From contig NZ_JAUSSZ010000021.1 in the NCBI RefSeq assembly GCF_030812595.1, positions 1-47,220 on the forward strand: a stretch of 47,220 nucleotides of DNA, written 5' to 3'. The stretch comes from Arthrobacter bambusae. Its GTDB lineage: Bacteria > Actinomycetota > Actinomycetes > Actinomycetales > Micrococcaceae. A program made the position numbers and the translations under genes. The notes below the pieces were generated by a model, which made no database searches, was not told the origin of the DNA, and saw only the letters and a list, made by a program, of their open reading frames with translations. This document shows, piece by piece, positions 40,929 through 47,220 of this stretch (within the stretch, counting starts at the first letter, position 1; every line of letters starts with the position of its first letter).

Positions 40929-42149
40929 ATGTCGATCGCCGCAGACGCCAAAGAGATGCAGGCAGAAATCGCCCGGTTCCGTCACGAGCTCCACCAGGAA
41001 CCGGAAATCGGCCTGGACCTGCCGCGCACCCAGGAAAAGGTGCTCAAGGCGCTCGACGGGCTCCCGTACGAAATCACCCTTGGCCAGAGCACGACGTCGG
41101 TCACCGCGGTCTTGCGCGGCGGCGCGCCCCACGCTTCCGAGCAGACGCCAACAGTGTTGCTCCGCGCAGACATGGACGGCCTTCCCATCCAGGAACGCAC
41201 CGGCGTCGAGTTCACCTCGAAGCTCGACGGCGCCATGCACGCCTGCGGCCACGACCTCCACACGTCCATGCTCGCCGGAGCCGCAACCCTCTTGTCCGAG
41301 CGTCGTGATCAGTTGGCTGGCGACGTCGTCCTGATGTTCCAGCCCGGCGAAGAAGGCTTCGACGGCGCGGGCCACATGATCCGCGAAGGCGTCCTGGATG
41401 CCGCCGGCCGCCGCGTCGACGCCGCCTACGGCATGCACGTCTTCTCCTCACTGGAGCCGTACGGCCAGTTCTGCACCAAGTCGGGCGTCATGATGAGCGC
41501 TTCGGACGGACTTTTCGTCACGGTCCTGGGTGCCGGCGGTCACGGTTCGGCGCCGCATGCGGCCAAGGACCCCGTGACTGCGGCGGCGGAAATGGTGACG
41601 GCGCTCCAGGTGATGATCACGCGGCAGTTCAACATGTTCGACCCCGTAGTCCTGACCGTGGGCGTGCTGCAGGCCGGAACCAAGCGCAATGTGATCCCCG
41701 AATCCGCGCGTTTCGAAGCCACCATCCGTACGTTCTCCGAAGCTTCCCGGGACCGGATGATGACTGCGGTTCCCCGGCTCCTCAAGGGCATTGCCTCAGC
41801 GCACGGCCTGGAGGTTGACGTCGATTACCGTGGCGAATACCCCATGACCGTCACCGACGAAGACGAGACGCACACCGCCGAGAACGTCATCTCGGACATG
41901 TTCGGCGATTCGCGGCTTTCCCGCTGGGCCACGCCCATCAGCGGCTCGGAGGATTTCTCCCGGGTCCTTGCCGAAGTTCCGGGAACCTTCGTGGGCCTCA
42001 GCGCCGTGCCGCGCGGGGTGGACCACACCAGCTCACCGTTCAACCACTCCCCTTACGCCACCTTCGACGACGGTGTCCTCTCCGATGGTGCGGCGCTCTA
42101 CGCAGAGCTCGCGGTCTCCCGCATCGCCACCCTCGCCGCCGGCAGCTAA
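40929..42149 (+). CDS. M20 family amidohydrolase (N-acyl amino acid / hippurate hydrolase-like)
   Basis: A 406-residue zinc peptidase-fold amidohydrolase. FRHELHQEPEIG, LLRADMDGLPI, HACGHDLHTSML and FQPGEEGFDGAGHMI give the metal and catalytic residues, and a lid domain is inserted at about 190-300. It should cleave N-acylated amino acids or related amides. ACAGGAG precedes the ATG. It forms an operon with the transporter 26 bp downstream. Confidence 0.9.
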   Translation: MSIAADAKEMQAEIARFRHELHQEPEIGLDLPRTQEKVLKALDGLPYEITLGQSTTSVTAVLRGGAPHASEQTPTVLLRADMDGLPIQERTGVEFTSKLDGAMHACGHDLHTSMLAGAATLLSERRDQLAGDVVLMFQPGEEGFDGAGHMIREGVLDAAGRRVDAAYGMHVFSSLEPYGQFCTKSGVMMSASDGLFVTVLGAGGHGSAPHAAKDPVTAAAEMVTALQVMITRQFNMFDPVVLTVGVLQAGTKRNVIPESARFEATIRTFSEASRDRMMTAVPRLLKGIASAHGLEVDVDYRGEYPMTVTDEDETHTAENVISDMFGDSRLSRWATPISGSEDFSRVLAEVPGTFVGLSAVPRGVDHTSSPFNHSPYATFDDGVLSDGAALYAELAVSRIATLAAGS

Positions 42150-42175
42150 CCACCACCCACACCATGGAGCAACAC

Positions 42176-43468
42176 ATGACCGCCACCGTTGGCACTTCAG
42201 CCACAGCCCGGGTTCACAAGTCGCACCTGCGGACCCTCATCGGTACCGGCATCGGCAACGCCGTCGAATGGTACGACTGGGCCATCTACGCCACCTTCTC
42301 GCCCTTCATTGCGAGCGCCCTGTTCAGCAGCGCCGACCCCACGTCCGCGGTCCTTTCCACTTTGGCGATCTTCGCCGTCGGGTTCGTGGCCCGGCCGTTC
42401 GGCGGCTTCGTCTTCGGCTGGATCGGCGACAGGATCGGCCGCAAGACATCCATGACCGTCGCCGTCGGCCTCGCGGCTCTCGGCAGCCTGCTCATCGGTA
42501 TCGCCCCGACCTTCCAGGCTGTCGGGGCCCTGGCCTCCGTGATGCTCCTGGTGGCACGCCTCATCCAGGGCCTCGCCCACGGCGGCGAGCTGCCGTCGTC
42601 GCAAACCTACCTGTCCGAAATGGCACCCAAGGAAAAGCGGGGCTTCTGGGCAACGCTCATCTACACCTCCGGCACCGCAGGCATCCTCGCCGGAACACTG
42701 TTGGGCGCCATTCTGACCGGAATGCTGAGCAAGGCCGACATGAACGCCTGGGGTTGGCGTGTACCGTTCCTGATCGGCGGCGCACTGGGCATCTACGCCT
42801 TGGTCATGCGGGCCAAGATGAAGGAGACCGAGGCGTTCGAAGCCGAGGCGCCGAAGGAAAAGCGCGAGCCCATGTGGCCGCAGATCGTCAAGTACCGCAA
42901 GCAGGCCCTGCAGGTCATCGGGCTGACGGTTGGCCTCACCGTTGTCTACTACATCTGGGGTGTCGTGGCCCCGAGCTACGCTGCCAGCACGCTCAAGATG
43001 GACCGCGGCGCAGCCCTGTGGGCCGGCGTCATCGGCAACATCGCTTTCATCGCGGCGCTGCCCTTCTGGGGCAAGCTATCCGACCGGATCGGCCGCAAGC
43101 CCGTAATGATCATGAGCGCTGCCGGGACGGCGTTGCTGCACTTCCCCATGACGTGGCTCCTAAAAGACTCACCATGGCAGCTGGCCGTTTCGATGTCCGT
43201 CACGTTGTTCTTCATTGCCGGCAGCGCCGCCATTGTCCCGGCAGTGTACGCCGAGTTGTTCCCGACCAAGATCCGCACCGTGGGCGTGGGCGTCCCGTAC
43301 TCCATTTGCGTGGCAGTCTTTGGCGGGACGGCACCGTACCTGCAGACCTGGCTCGCCAGCATCGGGCAGGCCAACATGTTCAACGTCTACGCCGTGATCC
43401 TGTTGGTCATCAGTATCGCGTTCACCTTCACGATCCCGGAGACCAAGGGCAAGGACCTGACGCACTGA
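42176..43468 (+). CDS. MFS transporter, metabolite:H+ symporter (MHS) type
   Basis: A 430-residue MHS-family symporter. GIGNAVEWYDWAIYATFSPF and RPFGGFVFGWIGDRIGRK with GKLSDRIGRKP are hallmarks of the shikimate/proline-betaine/alpha-ketoglutarate group. I choose the ATG at 42176, preceded by GGAG, rather than 42164. By context it imports the substrate or product of the M20 hydrolase. Confidence 0.92.
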   Translation: MTATVGTSATARVHKSHLRTLIGTGIGNAVEWYDWAIYATFSPFIASALFSSADPTSAVLSTLAIFAVGFVARPFGGFVFGWIGDRIGRKTSMTVAVGLAALGSLLIGIAPTFQAVGALASVMLLVARLIQGLAHGGELPSSQTYLSEMAPKEKRGFWATLIYTSGTAGILAGTLLGAILTGMLSKADMNAWGWRVPFLIGGALGIYALVMRAKMKETEAFEAEAPKEKREPMWPQIVKYRKQALQVIGLTVGLTVVYYIWGVVAPSYAASTLKMDRGAALWAGVIGNIAFIAALPFWGKLSDRIGRKPVMIMSAAGTALLHFPMTWLLKDSPWQLAVSMSVTLFFIAGSAAIVPAVYAELFPTKIRTVGVGVPYSICVAVFGGTAPYLQTWLASIGQANMFNVYAVILLVISIAFTFTIPETKGKDLTH

Positions 43469-43514
43469 CTCTGCATCCGGCCGCCCGCTGGACCTCCCCT
43501 CTTTTCAGTCCCGA

Positions 43515-43552
43515 CGACGGCGACCCCCGCTCAGTAGCGCGGGTCGCCGTCG
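43515..43552. terminator. Bidirectional hairpin between two MFS genes
   Basis: CGACGGCGACCC pairs perfectly with GGGTCGCCGTCG around a 14-nt loop that is itself partly paired. GCGTTT follows on the plus strand. It separates convergent transporter genes in the gap 43469-43600. Confidence 0.82.
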
Positions 43553-43600
43553 GCGTTTGGATCCAAAACCGGGGAGTTCCAGCGGCCCCTCCGGTTCCGC

Positions 43601-44887
43601 CTAACTGACATAGCGGTTGCGGCCGGCACGGATGCCGAAGAAGGCTGCCAGGGACCCCACCACGAGGAACAGGATGCCGGCGGCCGCGAAACCACCGGTG
43701 GCTTGGTGCAACTGGCCCACCATGAGCGTTCCCGTGGAACCCACGCCATAGCCGACGCCCTGCATCATTCCCGAAAGGTGCGAAGCGGTGTGCGAATCGC
43801 GGGTTCGCAGCATGATCATCGTCAACGCGACAGCCGTGAGGCTCCCCTGGCCCAGGCCCAGCAGCCCTGTCCACACCCAAATCAGATCCGTGGGGCCGAA
43901 AATACTCAAGGCGAAGCCGCCGCCGGTCATGAGCGCCACCACGGTGTTGATAACGCGCTGATCCTTGAAACGCGCCGCGAGCCCCGGGGCAACGAACGAA
44001 CCAAGCATCTGCAGCACAATCGACACGGACACGATCAAGCCGGCCGTCCCGCCGTCAATTCCGCGGTCACGCAGGATCGGTGCCAACCAGGCGAACACGC
44101 TGAAGGACATCATCGACTGCAACACCATGAAGATAGTGACCTGCCAGGCGACGGCGGAACGCCAGACGTTCCCACCGCCGTCGGCGGCGTTGTGGCGGAC
44201 GGGGTGCTGGCGGACCGCCAGCGGCAAGAAAAGCAAAAGGACGACGGCGGCCGGGAGCGCCCAGAACCAGAGCGCCACGGTCCAGTGACCGGTGGCTTGG
44301 AAGACGGGGTAGGTGAAACCGGCGCCAAGCGCGGCAGACGCGCAAATCGCCGTCGTGTAGAGGCCGCCCATGAGTCCCAGCCGATGCGGGAAGTCACGCT
44401 TGACGACGCCGGGCAGCAGCACGTTGCATAGCGCGATCGCGGCGCCGCACGCCGCGGTGCCGGCAAGAAGGGCGGGCAAATGCCCGGCGTCGGCGAGGTC
44501 CACCGGACGGATCAGCAACCCCGCTGTCAGCACGGCCATCGCACCGAGCAACACCCTCTCGGCACCGAAACGACGGGCCAGGACCGGGGCGAGCGGCGCG
44601 AAGACACCCAGCAAGGTCACGGGCACCGTGGTGAGCACAACCACCGCCCATCCCGGCAGCCCGGCGTCGGCGGTCACTTCCGGAAGGACCGCCGAAAAGC
44701 TCGAGAACACCGTCCGCAGGTTCAGGCCGATGAGCACCAGGCAGACCCCAAGGAAGGCGAGTCCGCCGCGCGTCTTGACCCGGGTGGGCGCGGCGGCGGG
44801 AACCTCGTCGATCTCGGCGTCGACGAGGGTCTCGGAAACGCCGGAGTGCGGCTTGGGGTTCTCGGGGGAGCTTGAAGCGCGGGTCAC
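43601..44887 (-). CDS. MFS transporter, CynX/NimT family
   Basis: A 428-residue MFS protein with about 12 helices. LIGLNLRTVFSSFSAVLPEV, GVFAPLAPVLARRFGAERVL and CNVLLPGVVKRDFP are typical of the cyanate/nitroimidazole CynX family. The start is taken as the GTG at 44887, because the frame upstream would run into the trmB gene. The ribosome site is weak, so the start is uncertain. The substrate is unknown. Confidence 0.85.
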   Translation of the reverse strand: MTRASSSPENPKPHSGVSETLVDAEIDEVPAAAPTRVKTRGGLAFLGVCLVLIGLNLRTVFSSFSAVLPEVTADAGLPGWAVVVLTTVPVTLLGVFAPLAPVLARRFGAERVLLGAMAVLTAGLLIRPVDLADAGHLPALLAGTAACGAAIALCNVLLPGVVKRDFPHRLGLMGGLYTTAICASAALGAGFTYPVFQATGHWTVALWFWALPAAVVLLLFLPLAVRQHPVRHNAADGGGNVWRSAVAWQVTIFMVLQSMMSFSVFAWLAPILRDRGIDGGTAGLIVSVSIVLQMLGSFVAPGLAARFKDQRVINTVVALMTGGGFALSIFGPTDLIWVWTGLLGLGQGSLTAVALTMIMLRTRDSHTASHLSGMMQGVGYGVGSTGTLMVGQLHQATGGFAAAGILFLVVGSLAAFFGIRAGRNRYVS

Positions 44888-44946
44888 CAACCCATTCTGG
44901 CAGTCGCGCCGCCGGCGTCCGGCACCGCACCGGTATTCTGGAGGAG

Positions 44947-45870
44947 ATGAGTGAAACCCCAGATTCCCCTGAAACACCGCAGTCTCCGCGACCCGTGACC
45001 CCGGGCAGCCAGGCCTCGTTCGGCACTTATGGTGGGCGGCCTGTCAGTTTCGTGCGCCGCGGTACGCGCCTTCAGGGCCGCCGCCAGGCAGCGTGGGAAG
45101 AGCACTCGGACCGCTGGGCCATCCAGGTTCCGCGGCATGTCGCCAACACCTCCGTTCATCCGGACTACGTGTTCGACGCCGAGGCCGAGTTTGGGCGCAA
45201 GGCACCGTTGATCGTCGAAATCGGTTCGGGACTTGGCGACGCCGTATGCCATGCCGCGGAGGAGAACCCGGACAAGGACTTCCTCGCCGTGGAGGTCTAC
45301 ACCCCGGGGCTGGCCAACACCATGATCAAGATCAATAGCCGCGGGCTCAGCAACGTCCGAGTGGTGGAGGCCAACGCCCCCGAGGTACTGGCGACCATGC
45401 TCCCTGCGGGTTCGGTGAGTGAACTCTGGGTCTTTTTCCCGGACCCGTGGCACAAATCCCGGCATCACAAACGCCGCCTCATCCAGCCTGCCTTCGCCGA
45501 ACTCGCTGCGCGGTCCCTTAAGAAGGGTGGCTTGTGGCGGATCGCCACCGACTGGTCCAACTACGCCATCCACGTCCGCGAGGTCCTTGCCGGTTCCACC
45601 GAGTTTGAAAACCTGCACGACGGCGAGCGGACCGGCGCGGAGAGCCCCCTCACGCAAGTGTGGGAATCCGGAGTCGAATCCATGGTGGGCGGGGCACCCG
45701 TCAAGGAAGGCCGGGCACCTGTCAGCACCGAGCACACCGGCCCGAACGAGGGAGTGGACCACGTGGGCGGGTGGGCTCCGCGCTTCGATGGACGGATCCG
45801 CACGAGCTTCGAAAACAAGGCCCACGAGGCCGGACGCATGATCTTCGACCTCAGCTACCGCAGGATTTAG
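44947..45870 (+). CDS. trmB: tRNA (guanine-N7)-methyltransferase
   Basis: A 307-residue SAM-dependent enzyme that makes m7G46 in tRNA. The SAM site is VEIGSGLGD, followed by VEVYTPGLANTMIK, and the family motif is FFPDPWHKSRHHKRRL. There is an extended N-terminus and an extra acidic, Gly-rich segment near 250-280 compared with the usual length of about 240. TATTCT lies 7 nt before the ATG, consistent with a leaderless transcript. Confidence 0.94.
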   Translation: MSETPDSPETPQSPRPVTPGSQASFGTYGGRPVSFVRRGTRLQGRRQAAWEEHSDRWAIQVPRHVANTSVHPDYVFDAEAEFGRKAPLIVEIGSGLGDAVCHAAEENPDKDFLAVEVYTPGLANTMIKINSRGLSNVRVVEANAPEVLATMLPAGSVSELWVFFPDPWHKSRHHKRRLIQPAFAELAARSLKKGGLWRIATDWSNYAIHVREVLAGSTEFENLHDGERTGAESPLTQVWESGVESMVGGAPVKEGRAPVSTEHTGPNEGVDHVGGWAPRFDGRIRTSFENKAHEAGRMIFDLSYRRI

Positions 45871-45896
45871 CTTCAGATATTAATTGGTCCCGCACC

Positions 45897-46013
45897 TCAA
45901 GGTGGCTTCTTCCCAGGCGCTGTCGGAGAGGGTTCAGCGGCGGTTGACGGCCCTGCTGCGAACGACGAGGCCAGCAACAGGGCTGACGTGGCTAGTACAA
46001 ATGCTTTCTTCAT
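45897..46013 (-). CDS. 38-residue secreted peptide, uncharacterised
   Basis: The minus strand encodes a peptide starting MKKAFVLATSALLLASSF, an ideal Sec signal peptide with a cleavage site around STA-AE. The mature product would be only about 13 residues (AEPSPTAPGKKPP). AAAGGGA precedes the ATG by 6 nt, and TATTGC is repeated three times just upstream in the leader. It is too short to be found by length filters. I recognise no family; its function is unknown. Confidence 0.65.
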   Translation of the reverse strand: MKKAFVLATSALLLASSFAAGPSTAAEPSPTAPGKKPP

Positions 46014-46088
46014 GGCATCCCTTTGCTATTGCTATTGCTATTACTGTTCGGAAAATGGTCCGGAAAGACCGTGGACATTATGAAAGGG

Positions 46089-46116
46089 TTGAGGCGCTCA
46101 AGTTTTCAGGTACCCT
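46089..46116 (+). promoter_or_regulatory. Promoter of the 68-residue protein gene
   Basis: TTGAGG (46089-46094), a 16-bp spacer and TACCCT (46111-46116) are followed 6 nt later by the ATG, so transcription probably begins at or next to the start codon. Confidence 0.65.
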
Positions 46117-46122
46117 GTCAAC

Positions 46123-46329
46123 ATGACTGCGGTGTGGATAGTCCAACACGATGAAGAGGAACCTTTTAATGCCGTGCTTGGCGTCTTCGCATCTCAAGAC
46201 GAGGCGGAAGAGTTCGCCGACGAAATCAAAGATGAGTACGCCAGGGGGGTCATTTACTCCCGCTATGAAATCGGATACCGCTACAACAGGGGACCCGGAC
46301 ACGCGAGTTTCGGTCCCGGCGACCATTAA
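46123..46329 (+). CDS. Small soluble protein, DUF7336-like
   Basis: A 68-residue acidic protein. VWIVQHDEEEPFN, LGVFASQDEAEEFADEI and YSRYEIGYRYN resemble a group of small proteins (DUF7336-like) that start with a Q/H-x strand and an E-rich helix. This resemblance is from memory and weak. It is read from a leaderless promoter and stands alone. Confidence 0.7.
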   Translation: MTAVWIVQHDEEEPFNAVLGVFASQDEAEEFADEIKDEYARGVIYSRYEIGYRYNRGPGHASFGPGDH

Positions 46330-46699
46330 CTCGCCCAATCCCCGGCTTAGGCCTTGACCGGGGCCACGACCGCCTGGCGGCAGCGCACAGCATAGTGACA
46401 ACTGCGCCGGAGATTTTAGGGTTCGCGTCTTTAGATTCATGCTGTCCTTCTGCGAGTGTTATTGGGCAGACCCGTCGAAGCAAATGCTCAACAATAAAAT
46501 TATGCAGTCATAACAAATTAAGCAAGACCATTCAATAAACAGGTCAGAGCACTTTTTCTCAGGAATTATAGAATCGGAGGTCGGCAATTTCGATCGATAC
46601 TTATTCCCCAATACTCAGTCAACAATCCATACGCCACTCAATTTATTGATTACGAGTACTCAATATTGCATATCGACCACTCAATCCAGAGCAAAACCC
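46330..46699. other. AT-rich non-coding stretch
   Basis: The 370 bp after the small gene hold no convincing coding frame. Base composition drops well below the surroundings from about 46480. Its main structure is the set of phased ACTCAAT boxes listed separately. Confidence 0.7.
46613..46685 (+). repeat. Four phased ACTCAAT direct repeats
   Basis: ACTCAGT at 46613 and ACTCAAT at 46636, 46658 and 46679 are 23, 22 and 21 bp apart, about two helical turns. The last lies 15 bp before a TTGACA box. A fifth related ACTCAAC occurs at 46758. This looks like a row of regulator half-sites. Confidence 0.6.
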
Positions 46700-46729
46700 T
46701 TGACACCGAGTAAGGGGGGGCGCTAATGA
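46700..46729 (+). promoter_or_regulatory. Strong distal promoter upstream of lipA
   Basis: TTGACA (46700-46705) and TAATGA (46724-46729) with an 18-bp spacer rich in G. It points toward the riboswitch and lipA and may give a longer leader. Confidence 0.55.
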
Positions 46730-46809
46730 GATACTCTCGCCGAAGCCAACACCGGACACTCAACTTCGTCCGGCCAGATCCCAGGAGCTCGGCCAAACAC
46801 ACCGGTTCT

Positions 46810-46838
46810 TTGCGTGCCGTACAGGCACCGGATACCAT
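46810..46838 (+). promoter_or_regulatory. Proximal promoter of the glycine riboswitch
   Basis: TTGCGT (46810-46815), a 17-bp spacer and TACCAT (46833-46838) place transcription start near 46845, at the beginning of the structured RNA. Confidence 0.6.
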
Positions 46839-46845
46839 GTGAAGC

Positions 46846-47067
46846 GTGTCACCGAGAGGTGGCACATGCTTATGATCTGCGGCGGGAGAGCCCTGCCGGT
46901 ACGTTTCAGCAGGCGCCGTAGGAGCAAATCCTCCCCAGGAATCTCTCAGGCCCACGTACCGCCGCGGCAAGGCAACTCTGGAAAGCAGCCCGGGCAACCG
47001 GACTCACCGACGGTGCAAGCGTCCAGCCGAGAGGCGGGACGCGGAAACTCTCAGGTCCAATACAGAG
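46846..47067 (+). ncRNA. Tandem glycine riboswitch
   Basis: A leader hairpin (46846-46865) is followed by two aptamers. Aptamer I spans 46879-46965, with P1 arms GCGGCGG/CCGCCGC, the core CGCCGTAGGAGCAA and AATCTCTCAGGC. Aptamer II spans 46976-47067, with P1 CTCTG/CAGAG, the core ACCGACGGTGCAAGC and AAACTCTCAGGT. These match the glycine riboswitch consensus as remembered. It usually controls gcv genes; here lipA is next. Confidence 0.93.
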
Positions 47068-47087
47068 CGGGGAGGAACCGAATCATC

Positions 47088-47105
47088 GTGGCGCGTCCGC
47101 GCCAC
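47088..47105 (+). promoter_or_regulatory. Hairpin between glycine riboswitch and lipA
   Basis: GTGGCGC pairs with GCGCCAC around GTCC, 9 nt before the GGAG ribosome site of lipA. It is probably part of the expression platform; no T-run follows, so control of translation is more likely than termination. Confidence 0.55.
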
Positions 47106-47124
47106 CTGAATTATGGAGTTCCTC

Positions 47125-47220
47125 ATGACCCTGGCACCTGAAGGCCGTAAGCTGCTGCGCGTTGAACAGCGCAATAAAGCCGTCCCGGTCGAACGCAAGC
47201 CCGAGTGGATCAAGGCCAAG
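47125..47220 (+). CDS. lipA: Lipoyl synthase, N-terminal fragment (runs off the window)
   Basis: The first 32 codons read MTLAPEGRKLLRVEQRNKAV then RKPEWIKAK, the typical actinobacterial LipA N-terminus. LipA is a radical SAM enzyme that inserts sulfur into protein-bound octanoate to form lipoate for pyruvate and glycine cleavage complexes. GGAG lies 6 nt before the ATG. The radical SAM cysteines are beyond the window. Confidence 0.85.
   Translation, partial: MTLAPEGRKLLRVEQRNKAVPVERKPEWIKAK

Noticed and set aside
46839..47141. Plus-strand frame of 100 residues before lipA
   Set aside because: It runs through the conserved glycine riboswitch, which explains the sequence better.

Overview
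The window reads as a chromosomal segment of a high-GC Gram-positive actinobacterium, most likely Arthrobacter or a close relative (Micrococcaceae). The support is GC-rich codon use, frequent GTG starts, TAnnnT boxes 6-7 nt ahead of start codons (leaderless transcripts), a DUF3073 protein, a septum-formation-type membrane protein, a HAIR (HspR) element ahead of clpB, and purF-purM and lipA sequences that look like Arthrobacter proteins. These are recognitions from memory; no database search was run. I see no rRNA, tRNA, CRISPR, prophage or intact insertion sequence.

Layout. 1-2650: a ureide/purine catabolism patch (a PucG-like aminotransferase diverging from uraD-hiuH) around an eight-unit tandem repeat of 32-bp period. 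2660-9540: a minus-strand amine-catabolism cluster (APC permease, GntR/FCD regulator, glutamine-synthetase-like ligase, class-I amidotransferase hydrolase, aldehyde dehydrogenase, short-chain dehydrogenase), with a FadR-like palindrome at the permease promoter. 9574-15190: housekeeping genes (purF-purM, VOC protein, DUF3073, septum-formation protein). 15224-19880: clpB, then a DUF4031-HD fusion overlapping a ComB-family phosphatase gene. 19909-22260: a PadR-DUF1048-ABC exporter operon. 22299-26950: sialidase, pyruvate oxidase, YccF protein, lipoprotein. 27023-28590: ArsR-SRPBCC pair and a stand-alone trpF. 28725-34260: HutD, a guanidine-III riboswitch with two SMR exporters, aldo/keto reductase, metallo-hydrolase, and a DEAD-box helicase with an intrinsic terminator in its leader. 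34261-40780: methyltransferase, unknown protein, MFS exporter, two overlapping secreted phosphoesterase genes, a tandem Lrp-type regulator. 40929-45870: M20 amidohydrolase plus MHS transporter, CynX-type MFS, trmB. 45897-47220: a 38-residue secreted peptide gene, a 68-residue protein, an AT-rich promoter region, a tandem glycine riboswitch and the start of lipA.

How the parts work together. The 2.6-9.5 kb cluster would import an amine, gamma-glutamylate it, oxidise it in two steps and release glutamate. A dehydrogenase sits where an FAD amine oxidase would be expected, which points to an amino-alcohol such as ethanolamine. The guanidine riboswitch predicts that the SMR pair exports guanidinium. 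The glycine riboswitch ties lipoate synthesis to glycine. The most unusual non-coding signals are the dispersed 32-bp-period repeats (three loci), a 125-bp nested palindrome, four phased ACTCAAT boxes before a TTGACA promoter, and the helicase leader. Many starts were moved inward from the longest open frame, using ribosome binding sites, leaderless promoter boxes or 4-bp ATGA overlaps.
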